From Pseudosporangium ferrugineum (GTDB taxonomy: Bacteria; Actinomycetota; Actinomycetes; Mycobacteriales; Micromonosporaceae), in the NCBI RefSeq assembly GCF_003002065.1, contig NZ_PVZG01000005.1:248001-312000 (forward strand): DNA of 64,000 nt, written 5' to 3'. Shown piece after piece: positions 28,085-38,530 of the stretch. Numbering within the stretch: the first letter of the stretch is position 1; the number at the start of each line of letters is the position of its first letter. The notes beneath the pieces are model-generated. The model was not told where the DNA came from. It saw nothing but the letters and a program-made list of their open reading frames with translations, and made no database searches. The position numbers and the translations under genes were made by a program.

Positions 28085-29553
28085 CGTCTCCTCTCGCCCC
28101 CCTTGTCATCGGGCGCGCGGTTGCCCGGTTTCGGAGCGGGCGGGCGCGAGGAACCCGGCCGCCGCGGCGGGGGGAGCGGCGGCAGCGGGGCCCAGACTAG
28201 CCGTACCCACCGAGCGGGCGGACGGGCGTGCAGGGCTCGCGCCGCGTCCGGCTCCGCGCGGGCGAAGGAGGCGAGGATGCCGACGCCGGCCATCGTCACG
28301 ACCAGGGCGCTGCCACCGGCGGAGATGAACGGCAGCGGCAGCCCGGTGATGGGCAGCAGGCCGACCACGCCGCCGATGTTGATGACCGCCTGGGCCACCA
28401 GCCAGGTGGTGATCCCGGTCGCGGCGAGCCGCCGGAACGGGTCGTCGACGCGGCGGGCGATCCGGAAGCCGGTGTACGCGAGCACCGCGAACAGCGCCAC
28501 GATCACCATGCAGCCGACCACGCCCAGTTCCTCGGCGACGACCGCGAAGATGAAGTCGTTGTCCGCGGCGGGCAGCCAGTTCCACTTGAGGGCGCCCTTG
28601 CCGAGGCCGACGCCGAACCAGCCGCCCTCGTAGATCGCCGAGCGCCCCTGCAGGATCTGGTAGCAGAGGTCGAGGTCACACTTCTCCGGCGGGGTGAGGA
28701 ACGTGGTGAGCCGCTGCAGCCGGTAGTTCGGCTCGCCCTCCGCGCCGGAGCCGGCGCCCCGGGACGCGGCCGCGATGAGCAGGCCGATGCCGGACAGGCC
28801 CAGCACGCCGAGCGCGGCGAACACCCGCAGCCGCACCCCGGCCGCCCACAGCAGGCCGACGATCAGCGACAGCAGGACCAGCATCGTGCCGAGGTCGTTG
28901 TAGCCGACGAGGACGAACAGCAGCCCCACCACCGGGAACAGCGGCATGGACAACTCACGCCAGTAGCCCATGGCGGCGCCCTTGCGGGCGATGATGTCGG
29001 CGCCCCAGAGCACCACCCCGAACTTGACGAGCTCGGCGGGTTGCAGGCCGATCGGCCCGAGGTAGAGCCACAGCAGGTCGGCGGTGACCGGGCCGACGGA
29101 GATGGTGCCGTCCTTGTTCACCGGCACGATGCCGACGGCGCCGAGGACGATCAGCAGGTCGAGCAGGGCCAGCAGGGCGACGGCCGCGCCGAGGACGTAC
29201 ACGCCGATGAAGCGCAGCGTGGTGGCCGGCAGGCGCTGGCAGGCCCAGAAGCCGACGAGGCCGAGGACGGCGAAGATCAGCTGATTGCGGATGGAGGTGA
29301 AGGCACTGCCGTTCTCCGCGTACGCCTTGACGCTGGTCGCCGAGAACACCATGGTCAGCCCGATGATCAGCAGCAGGCCGGAGCTCGCGATCAGCAGGTA
29401 GTACGAGGACAGCGGCCGGGCCAGCATGCCGTGCACCGCGGGCAGCAGCTGCTGGCTCAGCGTCTTCGGGCGTACCGGCGGCGGCGCGGGCTGCACGGTG
29501 GCGGCCGGCGACACGGTGACCGTGGTCCGGGCCTCGGAACTGTCCTCCCCCAT
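28081..29553 (-). CDS. ftsW: Peptidoglycan polymerase FtsW
   Basis: About 490 residues from ATG 29553 (GEDSSEARTT); in-frame ATGs at 29565/29562 are also possible and none has a good ribosome site. Ten membrane helices of the SEDS family polymerise lipid II at the septum with FtsI. Landmarks are GLTMVFSATSVKAYAENG, FGVGLGKGALKWNWLPAADNDFIFAV and LPLPFISAGGSALVVTMAGVG; the catalytic aspartate is in the AADNDF loop. A long Arg/Pro-rich cytoplasmic tail follows helix 10. Upstream sits a perfect hairpin instead of murD. Confidence 0.95.
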   Translation of the reverse strand: MGEDSSEARTTVTVSPAATVQPAPPPVRPKTLSQQLLPAVHGMLARPLSSYYLLIASSGLLLIIGLTMVFSATSVKAYAENGSAFTSIRNQLIFAVLGLVGFWACQRLPATTLRFIGVYVLGAAVALLALLDLLIVLGAVGIVPVNKDGTISVGPVTADLLWLYLGPIGLQPAELVKFGVVLWGADIIARKGAAMGYWRELSMPLFPVVGLLFVLVGYNDLGTMLVLLSLIVGLLWAAGVRLRVFAALGVLGLSGIGLLIAAASRGAGSGAEGEPNYRLQRLTTFLTPPEKCDLDLCYQILQGRSAIYEGGWFGVGLGKGALKWNWLPAADNDFIFAVVAEELGVVGCMVIVALFAVLAYTGFRIARRVDDPFRRLAATGITTWLVAQAVINIGGVVGLLPITGLPLPFISAGGSALVVTMAGVGILASFARAEPDAARALHARPPARWVRLVWAPLPPLPPPRRPGSSRPPAPKPGNRAPDDKGGERRR

Positions 29554-29570
29554 GCCCACCATCATGGTGG

Positions 29571-29610
29571 CGCGACACGCCACGCCCGGGTTGCGTCGTG
29601 GCGTGTCGCG
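29571..29610. terminator. Perfect 14-bp hairpin between mraY and ftsW
   Basis: CGCGACACGCCACG (29571-29584) and its exact complement (29597-29610) flank a 12-nt loop. On the transcribed strand the hairpin starts 8 bp after the mraY stop and ends 17 bp before the assigned ftsW start. No T-run follows, so it is not a classical intrinsic terminator; it could attenuate or stabilise mRNA ends. It occupies the place where murD is found in related dcw clusters, so it might also be a scar of a rearrangement. Confidence 0.7.
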
Positions 29611-29618
29611 AGAGAGAT

Positions 29619-30716
29619 CTATCCCATGACGCGCAGGAAGTCGCTGTAGAACAGACCCAGGCCGATCGCCACGCAGATGCCCGCGACGATCCAGAACCGG
29701 ACCACGATGTTGACCTCGCTCCAGCCCGCCAGCTCGAAGTGGTGCTGCAGCGGCGACATCCGGAACACCCGTTTACCGGTGGTCTTGAACGAGATGATCT
29801 GGATCACCACGGACATCGTGATGATGACGAACAGGCCGCCGATGATGATCGACAGCAGCGTCGTGCGGGTCGCCATGGCCAGGCCGCCGATCAGGCCGCC
29901 GAGGCCGAGCGCGCCGGTGTCACCCATGAAGATGCGGGCCGGGGACGTGTTCCACCACAGGAAGCCGACACAGGCCCCGGCGGCGGCGGCCGCGATCAGG
30001 GCGATCTCCAGGGGGTCGCGCGCCTCGTAGCAGTAGTCACCGGCGTACGCCGTGTCTCCGCACCAGTGCCGGTACTGCCAGAAACCGATCAGCGCGTACG
30101 CCCCCAGCACCAGGATCGAGGCGCCGGTGGCCAGGCCGTCGAGGCCGTCGGTGAGGTTCACGCCGTTCGACATCGACATGATGACGAAGACGAACACGAT
30201 CACCGAGCCGACCTTGCCGACGTCGAGGAAGCTGATGTCGCGGATGAACGAGATGTGCTCGCTCGCCACCGTCTGCCCGTTGGTGCTGGGCACGTAGAGC
30301 GCCGCGACGCCGAGCCCGCCGCCGACCAGCAGCTGGCCGATCAGCTTGCCCTTGGCGCTGAGGCCGCCGGAGTGCCGCTTGCGCACCTTCAGGAAGTCGT
30401 CGAGGAAGCCGACCGCGCCGCAGAAGACGAAGAGCCCCAGCAGCACCAGCGCCGTCATCGTCGGCTGGACCTGGGCGATCTGCTGCGACGGCAGGGTGGT
30501 CAGGGCGATGTGCCCGGCCACGTACGCCAGCACCGTGGCGACGATGAAGGCCACCCCGCCCATCGTGGGCGTGCCCTTCTTGCCCTGGTGCGAGGCCGGG
30601 CCGACCGAGCGGATCGGCTGGCCGGCCTTCAGCGCGGTGAACACCCGGATGGCGACCGGGGTGCCGAACAGCGAGATGATGAACGCGACCGCGGCCGCGA
30701 CGATGACTGCCCTCAC
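29619..30716 (-). CDS. mraY: Phospho-MurNAc-pentapeptide translocase MraY
   Basis: 365 residues from GTG 30716 overlapping the murF stop (GTGA). Ten membrane helices transfer phospho-MurNAc-pentapeptide to undecaprenyl phosphate, forming lipid I. The catalytic aspartates are in [16 protein letters not shown] and [12 protein letters not shown]; the [18 protein letters not shown] loop is the HHH-type substrate loop. A region around residues 185-215 contains extra cysteines ([15 protein letters not shown]). The frame extends upstream of this GTG but only as murF shadow. Confidence 0.97.
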   Translation of the reverse strand: MRAVIVAAAVAFIISLFGTPVAIRVFTALKAGQPIRSVGPASHQGKKGTPTMGGVAFIVATVLAYVAGHIALTTLPSQQIAQVQPTMTALVLLGLFVFCGAVGFLDDFLKVRKRHSGGLSAKGKLIGQLLVGGGLGVAALYVPSTNGQTVASEHISFIRDISFLDVGKVGSVIVFVFVIMSMSNGVNLTDGLDGLATGASILVLGAYALIGFWQYRHWCGDTAYAGDYCYEARDPLEIALIAAAAAGACVGFLWWNTSPARIFMGDTGALGLGGLIGGLAMATRTTLLSIIIGGLFVIITMSVVIQIISFKTTGKRVFRMSPLQHHFELAGWSEVNIVVRFWIVAGICVAIGLGLFYSDFLRVMG

Positions 30717-32098
30717 GGGCCAACCTCCTCGGCGGCCGTCTCCGCGCGAAGCGCATCGGCCACCTCCCACGTGCGGTATCGCGAACCCTTGACCAGCACC
30801 ACGTCGCCCGGGCGCAGATCCCCGGTCACCGCGGCGACGGCGGCCGCCTGGTCGGCGGCGGCAACCGGCTCACCCTTCCATTCCGGTACGGACGCGGCAC
30901 CGTCCAGCACGGGCGCGGCCTGCGCGACCGCCACCAGGCGGTCGACGCCCAGCTCCGCGGCGAGCCGGCCGACGTCGCGGTGCCCGGACGTCTCGAACTC
31001 GCCGAGCTCGGCCATGTAGCCCAGCACGGCGATCGTGCGCCGCCCCTCCCCCAGCGCCGCCAGCGCGCGCAGGGCCGCCGACGTCGACGAGGGATTGGCG
31101 TTGTACGAGTCGTCGATGACCGTCACGCCGTCGGGGCGGTCGAAGACGTCCATGCGCCGGCTGGACACGATGCCCACCTCGCCCAGGGCGGCGGCGAGCT
31201 CGTCGACCGCCATCCCCGCCTCCAGCGCGACCGCGGCGGCGGCGAGCGTGTTGCCGACCTGGTGGCGGCCGGTGACCGCCAGCCGTACGGGAGCACTGCC
31301 GGCCGGGGTGACCAGCGTGTAGGCCGCGCGTCCCCGCCGGTCCAGGGTCACGTCGGCGGCCCGCACCCCGGCCCGCTCCGACTCGCCCACCAGGACCACC
31401 CGGGCCCGCGTGCGCGACGCCATCGCGGAGACCAGCGGATCGTCGGCGTTGAGCACCGCGAGCCCGTCGGCGGGCAGGCTCTCGACCAGCTCGCCCTTGG
31501 CCCGCGCGGTGCCCTCGACCGAGCCGAACTCGCCGAGGTGGGCGGCGCCGACGTTGAGCACCACGCCGATCCGGGGCGCGGCGATGCCGGCCAGGTGGGC
31601 GATGTGCCCGATGCCGCGGGCACCCATCTCCAGGACCAGGAAGCGCGTCTCGGGCGTCGCCTTGAGCACCGTGTACGGGAACCCGAGCTCGTTGTTGAGC
31701 GACCCGGCCGGCGCCACCGTGGGCCCGAGGCGGGTGAGCAGCTGACCGACGTAGTCCTTGGTCGTCGTCTTGCCGGACGAGCCGGTGAGCCCGACCACGG
31801 TCAGCTCCGGGAGCCGGCCGGCCACCACGTGCGCGAGCTTCGCCAGCGCGGCGAGCGGGTCCTCGGCCACGACGCCCGGCTGCCCGGTGTCGCGCGAGCC
31901 CAGCACGCCGGCCGCCCCGGCGGCGACCGCGGTGGCCGCGTAGTCGTGCCCGTCCACCTTCTCGCCCTCGAACGCGACGAACAGGCCCCCGGGCAGCAGC
32001 GCGCGGGAGTCGTACTCGACCGGTCCGGTGACGGTCGCGGCCGGGCCGGCGTTGACGGCACGTCCTCCGGTGACCGCGGCGATCTCGTCCAGCGTCAT
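30713..32098 (-). CDS. murF: UDP-MurNAc-tripeptide--D-Ala-D-Ala ligase MurF
   Basis: 461 residues from ATG 32098; an in-frame TTG three codons earlier overlaps the murE stop (TTGA at 32104-32107) and is an equally plausible start given the overlap habit here. MurF adds D-Ala-D-Ala to the UDP-MurNAc-tripeptide. P-loop [18 protein letters not shown], central [15 protein letters not shown] and C-terminal [18 protein letters not shown] are diagnostic. It is followed directly by mraY through a 4-bp overlap. Confidence 0.96.
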   Translation of the reverse strand: MTLDEIAAVTGGRAVNAGPAATVTGPVEYDSRALLPGGLFVAFEGEKVDGHDYAATAVAAGAAGVLGSRDTGQPGVVAEDPLAALAKLAHVVAGRLPELTVVGLTGSSGKTTTKDYVGQLLTRLGPTVAPAGSLNNELGFPYTVLKATPETRFLVLEMGARGIGHIAHLAGIAAPRIGVVLNVGAAHLGEFGSVEGTARAKGELVESLPADGLAVLNADDPLVSAMASRTRARVVLVGESERAGVRAADVTLDRRGRAAYTLVTPAGSAPVRLAVTGRHQVGNTLAAAAVALEAGMAVDELAAALGEVGIVSSRRMDVFDRPDGVTVIDDSYNANPSSTSAALRALAALGEGRRTIAVLGYMAELGEFETSGHRDVGRLAAELGVDRLVAVAQAAPVLDGAASVPEWKGEPVAAADQAAAVAAVTGDLRPGDVVLVKGSRYRTWEVADALRAETAAEEVGP

Positions 32099-32103
32099 GC
32101 GGA

Positions 32104-33618
32104 TCAAGCGGCACCGCCCGTGCGCCCGGCCAGCGCGGCGGCGAGCTCGATCCGGTCGTCGAACGGCAGCACCTCGCCGTCCACCTCCTGGCCCCGCTCG
32201 TGTCCCTTGCCGAGGACGGCCACGACGTCGCCGGAACCGGCCAGTCGCACCGCCTCGGCGATGGCGGCCCGGCGGCCCGCCACCTCGATGATCTTCGCCG
32301 GCGCACCGGCCTCCTCCGCGCCCCGGCGGACCGCGGCGCGCACGACGGCCGGGTCCTCGGTACGCGGGTTGTCGTCCGTGACCACCACGAGGTCGGCACC
32401 GCGCGCGGCGGCCGCGCCCATCAGCGGCCGCTTGCCGGTGTCCCGGTCCCCGCCGGCGCCGATGACGCAGAGCAGATGGCCGCCGCGGGCCGCCGCCAGC
32501 TCGCGGAGCGCCGCGAGCGCGGCCACGATGGCGTCCGGCTTGTGCGCGTAGTCGACGACGCCGAACACGTCGCCGGGCGACTCCACCCGCTCCAGCCGGC
32601 CGGGCACGCCCGGGCACGCGGCGATGCCGTCGGCCGCCACCCGGGCGTCGACGCCGGCCGCGACCAGCGAGGCGAGGGCGAGCAGCGCGTTCGCGACGTT
32701 GTGCCGCCCGGGCAGGGCCACCCCGGCGCGCACCTCACCGCCGGGGCCCCGCGCGGTGAAGCGCTGGCCGAAGGCGTCGCCGCGGATGCCGGACGCCGAC
32801 CAGGTGGCGTCCGGGTCGCCGGCCGCCGAGTAGGTGATGGTGGCCGGCTTGTGCAGCGGCTTCAGCGCCGGGTCGTCGGCGTTGAGCACCTCGAACCGGC
32901 AGCGCCCGTCGAACAGCTTCGCCTTGGCCGCGAAGTAGTCGTCGGCGTCGGCGTGGAAGTCGAGGTGGTCGAGCCCGAAGTTCGTGTACCCGCCCACGGT
33001 GAACCGGACGCCGCCGACCCGGCCCATGGCGAGGGCGTGGCTGGAGACCTCCATCACGACCGCGGTGACACCCTGCTCCACCGCGGTCGCCAGGATCGCG
33101 TGCAGGTCGGTGGCCTCCGGGGTGGTCCGGGCGCTGCCCACCACCAGGTCGCCCAGGCGGGTCTCGACCGTGCCGATCAGCCCGGTGGTCAGTCCGGCGG
33201 CGCGCAGCCCCGACTCCACCAGGTACGCCGTGCTGGTCTTGCCGGCCGTGCCGGTCAGGCCGATCACGGTGAGCCGCTCGGTCGGGTCGCCGTAGACGGC
33301 CGAGGCGACCACGCCCAGCACCGCCCGCGGGTCGGGGACCACCAGGACCGGCAGGCCGGCGGCGACCGCCGCGTCGCGCCCGGCCGGGTCGGTCAGGACG
33401 GCGGCGGCACCCGCCGCGGCGGCGGCGCCGACGAACTCGGCACCGTGCCGGCGCGCACCGGGCAGCGCGGCGTAGAGATCGCCGGGGTGGACCTCGCCAC
33501 TGGCGTGGGTCACGCCCGTGACCTGGGCGTCCACGCCGGTGAGCTCGGCCTCGGCCAGCGCCGCGAGGTCGGTCAGCCGCGACGGCCGGACGGTCTGGGG
33601 ACGGGGAATGCCGGACAC
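32104..33618 (-). CDS. murE: UDP-MurNAc-tripeptide synthetase MurE
   Basis: 504 residues from GTG 33618. The third-residue ligase of the peptidoglycan stem. P-loop VIGLTGTAGKTSTAYLVE; YTNFGLDHLDFHADADDYF, in which the usual Asn-x-x-x-Asp-His-Leu-Asp core is preserved; DNPR (416-419) in VVTDDNPRTEDP is the diaminopimelate recognition motif, so meso-DAP rather than lysine is added. It follows ftsI by 55 bp and overlaps or abuts murF. Confidence 0.96.
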   Translation of the reverse strand: MSGIPRPQTVRPSRLTDLAALAEAELTGVDAQVTGVTHASGEVHPGDLYAALPGARRHGAEFVGAAAAAGAAAVLTDPAGRDAAVAAGLPVLVVPDPRAVLGVVASAVYGDPTERLTVIGLTGTAGKTSTAYLVESGLRAAGLTTGLIGTVETRLGDLVVGSARTTPEATDLHAILATAVEQGVTAVVMEVSSHALAMGRVGGVRFTVGGYTNFGLDHLDFHADADDYFAAKAKLFDGRCRFEVLNADDPALKPLHKPATITYSAAGDPDATWSASGIRGDAFGQRFTARGPGGEVRAGVALPGRHNVANALLALASLVAAGVDARVAADGIAACPGVPGRLERVESPGDVFGVVDYAHKPDAIVAALAALRELAAARGGHLLCVIGAGGDRDTGKRPLMGAAAARGADLVVVTDDNPRTEDPAVVRAAVRRGAEEAGAPAKIIEVAGRRAAIAEAVRLAGSGDVVAVLGKGHERGQEVDGEVLPFDDRIELAAALAGRTGGAA

Positions 33619-33673
33619 GGCGTCAGACCCTACCCGGTGTCGCGGACCCGGCTGCGCACGCCATCCGCGTGGC

Positions 33674-36070
33674 TCAGTCCTTCCACGCGAACGTCGGCGG
33701 CTTGGTGCCGGACGGTGGCACGCGGTAGTGCAGCAGAGCCGAGGCCATCATCTTGCTGAACGCCGGTGCGGCCACGTCGCCGCCGGTGCCGTTGGGCACG
33801 TCGGCGAAGACCCCGATGACGAAGCGCGGCTTCTCGGCCGGCGCCATGCCGATGAACGAGCCGGCGTTGTGGCTGGTGTACTGCCCGTCGACGAGCATCT
33901 TGCCGGTGCCGGTCTTGCCGGACACGCGATAGCCGTCGACCTTCGCCTTGGTGCCGGTGGCGCCCTTGGCGTCGACCACGGCCTCCATCATCTCCCGCAG
34001 GTCGCGTGCCACCTGCGGGCTCAGCACCTCGTGCGTCTCCGGCGGCGCTGCCGGCGTGACGGTGCCGTCCCGGCCGGAGATGGTGGCCTTGATCAGGTGC
34101 GGCTGGACATACGTGCCGTCGTTGGCGATCGCGGCGTAGCCGGCGGCCATCTGCAGCAGGGTGGCGTCGACGCTGTGGCCGATCGGGACGGAGCCCCACG
34201 CCGAGCCGCTCCACTCGTCCGGGCTCAGCAGCCGGCCGGGCGCCTCGCCGGGCATGCCCTCGTTGGTGGGGCGGCCCAGCCCGAACTTCTGCTGGTACTC
34301 GTACAGCTTCTCCTTGCCGAGCTTCTGCCCGATCCGGATCGTGCCGACGTTCGACGAGTACGCGAGCACCTGCGGGATCGTGAGCTTCGTACCGTTGGGG
34401 AAGGGGTGGCCGTCGGTGAACGACGCGCCGCCCAGGCGCAGTCCCCGGCCCACGACGATCTCGGTGTCCTTGGTGATGACCCCCTCCTGCAGGGCCGCAC
34501 CGATGGTGAACGCCTTGTGCGTCGAGCCCGGGTCGGAGATCACGCTGGACACCGCGTCCTCGCGCTGCCGCGGCTCGAAGTCGCGCGGCTTCTGCGCGTT
34601 GTACGGCGGGTAGCTGGCCTGCGCGAGCACCTCGCCGGTCTGCACGTCGAGCACGACGGCCCCGGCGACGGTCGCGTGCACCTTCTCCATGTACTCACCG
34701 AGGTAGCGCTGCACCTCGAACTGCAGGTCGCTGTCGATGGTGAGCTGCAGCGACGAGCCCGGCGCGGCCTTCGTCTCGCGGTGGTACCCGCCCGGGATCT
34801 CCTTGGCCAGGTCGCCGCGGCCGATCTCGTACACCTTCTCGCCGTCGGTGCCGCGCAGCAGCTCGTCGTAGCGGGCCTCGAGGCCCTCGAGCCCGGTGTG
34901 GTCCTCGCCGGTGAAGCCGATCAGGTTGGCCGCCAGGTCGGCGCCGGGCACGTCCCGGCGCTCGTCGCGGCCGGTGCCGATGCCGGGCAGGTTCATCTTC
35001 CGGATCCGGTCGGCCTCCGCCACGTCCAGGCCGCGGGCCAGGTACTCGAAGCGGGAGGCGCCGCCGCCGGGGCGCTTCTTCTTGGCCATGAGCTGCACGA
35101 GCGTGGACTGCGGCACGCCGAGCAGCGGGAAGAGCTTGGCGGCGGTGCCGGTGGGGTCCTTCACCAGCTCGGGGTCGGCGTAGACGTGCCGGGCCTCGAC
35201 GCTGTGGGCCAGCACCGCGCCGGAACGGTCGAGGATGCTGCCGCGCGGTGCCGGCAGCACGATCTCGGTGAGCCGGCTCTGCCGCTGCTTGAGCAGGCTC
35301 TGCGCGGACGCCGGCGAGTCCGAGACCTGCAGCACGACCAGCCGTACACCGATGATCATGAACAGGGTCAGGGCGAGCACGGTGCCGAGCCGCAGCCGGC
35401 GGGTGCTGTTGGCCAGCTTCGGCGGCTCGGCCGGGACCGCCGGCGCGGGCCGCCGGCCGGCCGGGCGTGGCGGTGCGGCACCCGGGCGGGCGGTCCGCCG
35501 CGGTTCCGGGGAGGCGGCGACCCGGCGGTCACGACCGGACCGGACCGATTCGGTACGCCCGGAGCCCGCCCGCCGCGGGTTGGCCGTCGCCCTGTTCCGT
35601 CCGGCCCCCGCGGTCGCGCGCGTCGGCTCGGCACGCCCGGCCTGGATCCGCCCCCGTTCCGAGCCCGCCCGGCCCGTACGCGCCTGACGGTCCCGCTCGG
35701 GCGCCTCCCGCCGGGTGTCGCGGGTGTCGGTGCCCCGCCCGCGGCCCTTCGGTTCCTCGTCCCGGTCCTTCGCCCGCCGCTGCGGCGGAGGCTCCTCGTC
35801 GGCGTCCCGGCGGCGGTCCCGGGCCGGCCGCCCGCCGTCGAGCACCTGCAACGCCGGCCGGAACGGATCGGTGGTACGCCCGCTGCGCGGCGACCGGGTG
35901 CGCTGGTCGCCCTCCCGCACGGTCCGTCCGCGCGGGGTGTACGCCCGCGCGTCGCCGATCCCGCCGAAACCGCGGGCCCGCTCGTCCTCGCCGCCCGGCT
36001 GGTCCTGCGAAGAAGCGCCGCGCCGGGGCTCCCGGCCCCGGCGCGGCGTCTCGTCCGAGCGCGGCGTCAC
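33674..36070 (-). CDS. ftsI: Septal penicillin-binding protein FtsI (PBP3 class)
   Basis: 798 residues from GTG 36070. A class B transpeptidase: an unusually long Arg/Pro-rich cytoplasmic region (about 1-228), one membrane helix (about 229-250), the PBP dimerisation domain, then the catalytic domain. Active-site motifs are SxxK at Ser516-Lys519 (DPGSTHKAF), SxN in YSSNVGTIRIG, and KTG at Lys719 in SGKTGTGKML. It crosslinks septal peptidoglycan with FtsW. The extra N-terminus is roughly 200 residues longer than typical and strongly basic with many RR/RG steps. Confidence 0.96.
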   Translation of the reverse strand: MTPRSDETPRRGREPRRGASSQDQPGGEDERARGFGGIGDARAYTPRGRTVREGDQRTRSPRSGRTTDPFRPALQVLDGGRPARDRRRDADEEPPPQRRAKDRDEEPKGRGRGTDTRDTRREAPERDRQARTGRAGSERGRIQAGRAEPTRATAGAGRNRATANPRRAGSGRTESVRSGRDRRVAASPEPRRTARPGAAPPRPAGRRPAPAVPAEPPKLANSTRRLRLGTVLALTLFMIIGVRLVVLQVSDSPASAQSLLKQRQSRLTEIVLPAPRGSILDRSGAVLAHSVEARHVYADPELVKDPTGTAAKLFPLLGVPQSTLVQLMAKKKRPGGGASRFEYLARGLDVAEADRIRKMNLPGIGTGRDERRDVPGADLAANLIGFTGEDHTGLEGLEARYDELLRGTDGEKVYEIGRGDLAKEIPGGYHRETKAAPGSSLQLTIDSDLQFEVQRYLGEYMEKVHATVAGAVVLDVQTGEVLAQASYPPYNAQKPRDFEPRQREDAVSSVISDPGSTHKAFTIGAALQEGVITKDTEIVVGRGLRLGGASFTDGHPFPNGTKLTIPQVLAYSSNVGTIRIGQKLGKEKLYEYQQKFGLGRPTNEGMPGEAPGRLLSPDEWSGSAWGSVPIGHSVDATLLQMAAGYAAIANDGTYVQPHLIKATISGRDGTVTPAAPPETHEVLSPQVARDLREMMEAVVDAKGATGTKAKVDGYRVSGKTGTGKMLVDGQYTSHNAGSFIGMAPAEKPRFVIGVFADVPNGTGGDVAAPAFSKMMASALLHYRVPPSGTKPPTFAWKD

Positions 36071-36074
36071 CGCG

Positions 36075-36731
36075 CTACTGCCCTGCTACCGCAGCGGTGT
36101 CCGGCGCCTCGGCGCCGGCCTGCGGGGTGACGTCCTCGGTCGTGGCGTCCTGGGTGGACGCCGAGCGTCCGGTGGGCACGGCCGTGCCGGCCGGGTCCTG
36201 GGCCGTCACGGCGGGCTTCCCGCTGCCGGGCTTCGGCACGCCGAAGACCTTGCCGTCGGGCAGCCGGATGTACGCCGGCGAGTCCGCCTTGACCAGGCCC
36301 AGCCGCCGGGCCGCCGCGTCGAGGCTGCCGGGCATGTTGTTGGCGGCGATCTCGTTCTCCAGCGCCTGCTGCTGGGCGTCCAGCTGGGACTGCTGCTTCT
36401 GGAGCGTGTCCAGCTCGAACGAGTTCTCCGCCGTCTTGGTGTTGATCAGCAGGATGCCCACCACGCCGGCGACCACGACGCCGACCACCAGCGCGATGAA
36501 CGGCGCCCGCGGCGCGTTGATCGGCGCGGGCGGCGCGACCCGCAGCCGCGGCGTCGCGACCGTGTCCCGCTGCTGCTCGGCGTTGAGCTTCAGCGCGGTG
36601 GTGCCCTCGATCGGGAACTGGCGCGCCCCCCGCGCGGTCCCCTTCGTGCCGGCCGGCGTGCGCCGGCCCTTCTCCGTCCGATCCGCGGTCCGGCCCCCCG
36701 ACCGCGGCGCGGCGCTCATGCGCTCGCTCAA
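36075..36731 (-). CDS. ftsL: FtsL-like divisome membrane protein
   Basis: 218 residues from TTG 36731, which overlaps the rsmH stop (TTGA); ATG 36719 is an alternative. Layout: disordered basic N-terminus, membrane helix about 76-97 ([19 protein letters not shown]), then a coiled coil (about 103-130: [23 protein letters not shown]) and a [27 protein letters not shown] segment common to actinobacterial FtsL proteins, ending in a Thr/Ala/Pro-rich tail. Position between rsmH and ftsI is the standard ftsL site. Sequence conservation of FtsL is low, so the name rests on topology plus context. Confidence 0.85.
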   Translation of the reverse strand: MSERMSAAPRSGGRTADRTEKGRRTPAGTKGTARGARQFPIEGTTALKLNAEQQRDTVATPRLRVAPPAPINAPRAPFIALVVGVVVAGVVGILLINTKTAENSFELDTLQKQQSQLDAQQQALENEIAANNMPGSLDAAARRLGLVKADSPAYIRLPDGKVFGVPKPGSGKPAVTAQDPAGTAVPTGRSASTQDATTEDVTPQAGAEAPDTAAVAGQ

Positions 36732-37795
36732 TGCCCCTCCCCCTCCTGGTGTTCCCCCGGGCGTCGCCGCCCTCGTCCCCCGTGCGCGGACATCCGGGGC
36801 CGTTCGCGGGCGGCCCCCTGTCCCTGGTCCTGCTGGTCGATCCGTTCCGCCGCGCGCAGCTTCACCGAAGCGGCACGCGGGTTCTCCGCCACCTCCGCCG
36901 CCGTCGGCGGCTCCGATCCCCGGGTCAGCAGCCGCAGGCTGGGACCCGTGCCGGGCAGTTCGACCGGCAGATCGACCGGCCCGGTGCTGCGCGCCCTCAC
37001 GGCCAGGGCGCGCTTCACGATCCGGTCCTCCAACGATTGATACGACATCACCACAAGGCGCCCACTCGGGGCCAGGTGATCCAATGCCGCCGGAACCGCG
37101 GCCTCAAGGGCGGCGAGTTCCGCATTTACCTCAATACGTAGCGCTTGAAACGTTCTTTTCGCGGGATTTCCACCCGTACGCCGCGCGGCGGCCGGGATGG
37201 CGCCCCTGACCAGGTCGGCGAGCCGCGCCGAGGAGACGATGCGTGCCTTCGCCCGCTCCCGGACGATCGCCGAGACGACGCGCGGCGCGAACTTCTCCTC
37301 GCCGTACACGCGCAGGATCCGGACGAGTTCGCCGGGCTCGTAGCCGTTGACGACCTCCTCGGCGGTGATCCCCCGGGACTGGTCCATCCGCATGTCGAGC
37401 GGTGCGTCCTTGGCGTACGCGAAGCCCCGGTCGGCCTCGTCGAGCTGCAACGAGGACACACCCAGGTCGAACAGCCCACTGTGGAACTGCGGGTGACCGA
37501 GGTCGGCGAGGACCGCCGGGAGCTCGTCGTACACGGCGTGGACCAGGTGGATGCGGCCGGCGAAGCGCTCGAGCCGGTGCCGGGAGTGCGCCAGCGCCTC
37601 CGGGTCCCGGTCGAGTCCGATGAGGACGGCCTCCGGATGCCGCTCGAGCACCGCCTCGGCGTGCCCGCCGAGGCCCAGCGTGAAGTCGACGTGCACCGCT
37701 CCGGGCCGGTCGAGGGCGGGAGCGAGCAGCTCGAGGCAGCGCTCGAGCAGCACCGGCACGTGCGTGCCGCGAAGCTCCCCCATGTCGACCCCCAT
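36728..37795 (-). CDS. rsmH: 16S rRNA m4C1402 methyltransferase RsmH (MraW)
   Basis: 355 residues from ATG 37795 (alternative ATG 37783). It methylates the N4 of C1402 in 16S rRNA. The SAM site is [21 protein letters not shown] followed by [39 protein letters not shown] and [12 protein letters not shown] are conserved MraW motifs. A C-terminal tail of about 45 residues, rich in Gln, Gly, Arg and Glu, goes beyond the usual end. It is the second gene of the cluster, 228 bp after mraZ. Confidence 0.95.
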   Translation of the reverse strand: MGVDMGELRGTHVPVLLERCLELLAPALDRPGAVHVDFTLGLGGHAEAVLERHPEAVLIGLDRDPEALAHSRHRLERFAGRIHLVHAVYDELPAVLADLGHPQFHSGLFDLGVSSLQLDEADRGFAYAKDAPLDMRMDQSRGITAEEVVNGYEPGELVRILRVYGEEKFAPRVVSAIVRERAKARIVSSARLADLVRGAIPAAARRTGGNPAKRTFQALRIEVNAELAALEAAVPAALDHLAPSGRLVVMSYQSLEDRIVKRALAVRARSTGPVDLPVELPGTGPSLRLLTRGSEPPTAAEVAENPRAASVKLRAAERIDQQDQGQGAARERPRMSAHGGRGRRRPGEHQEGEGH

Positions 37796-38023
37796 CGCCC
37801 CGCTCTTCCTCGCGCGCCACCCGGCCGCTTGTTCGCAACCGGCGTCCGGTCGTCTTCCGTACCGCCAGATCCCCATCCGCTCGTGCCCGTTGCCACCGGG
37901 CGCGCCGCATTGGACACACGCCTGGCGCCGGGGAAGAGGCGCCAGGAGCGGGAGCGGCTGGAGATCTCGCAGTACGGCGGCAGCGACGTCCGGACCGCCT
38001 CGGCGGCCGGCAGGTAGCCACGC

Positions 38024-38455
38024 CTACAGTCCGCCGGGCAGCACCCCCTCCTCGATGTCGGCGAAGTCGTCCTCGCTCGCCGAGAGGTACTGCTCCCAGG
38101 ACTGCTTGTCCCAGATCTCCACCCGCGTGCTCGCCCCGATCACCACGAGTTCACGGTCCAGCGCCGCATACTCCCGCAGATGGCCCGGGATGGTGACCCG
38201 GCCCTGCTTGTCGGGGATCTCGTCGTGCGCGCTGGCGAAGAACACCCGGCTGTAGGCCCGGGCGGCCTTGTTGGTGACCGGTTGATCCCGCAGCTGCCCC
38301 GCGATGCGCTGGAACTCCGGCATCGGGAACACGTACAGGCAACGTTCCTGCCCCTTGGTGATCACGACACCTCCCGCCAGCTCGTCCCGGAACTTCGCCG
38401 GAAGGATCAGCCGGCCCTTGTCGTCCAGGCGCGGGGTGTGCGTGCCGAGGAACAT
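38024..38455 (-). CDS. mraZ: Transcriptional regulator MraZ
   Basis: 143 residues from ATG 38455, the normal family length. Two AbrB-like SpoVT/MraZ half-domains are visible: [23 protein letters not shown] and [21 protein letters not shown], each with the DxxGR(L/V)xIP core. MraZ forms a ring that binds direct repeats upstream of its own gene and represses the dcw operon. Such repeats are present at 38531-38567. It heads the cluster that runs to divIVA. Confidence 0.97.
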   Translation of the reverse strand: MFLGTHTPRLDDKGRLILPAKFRDELAGGVVITKGQERCLYVFPMPEFQRIAGQLRDQPVTNKAARAYSRVFFASAHDEIPDKQGRVTIPGHLREYAALDRELVVIGASTRVEIWDKQSWEQYLSASEDDFADIEEGVLPGGL

Positions 38456-38530
38456 CGGCCGAACCCCCTGCCCCCGGTGTGGCGGTTCGCGGTCCGCCGG
38501 TTCGCTCGGGCCGGCAGGTCCGCTCCGGCC

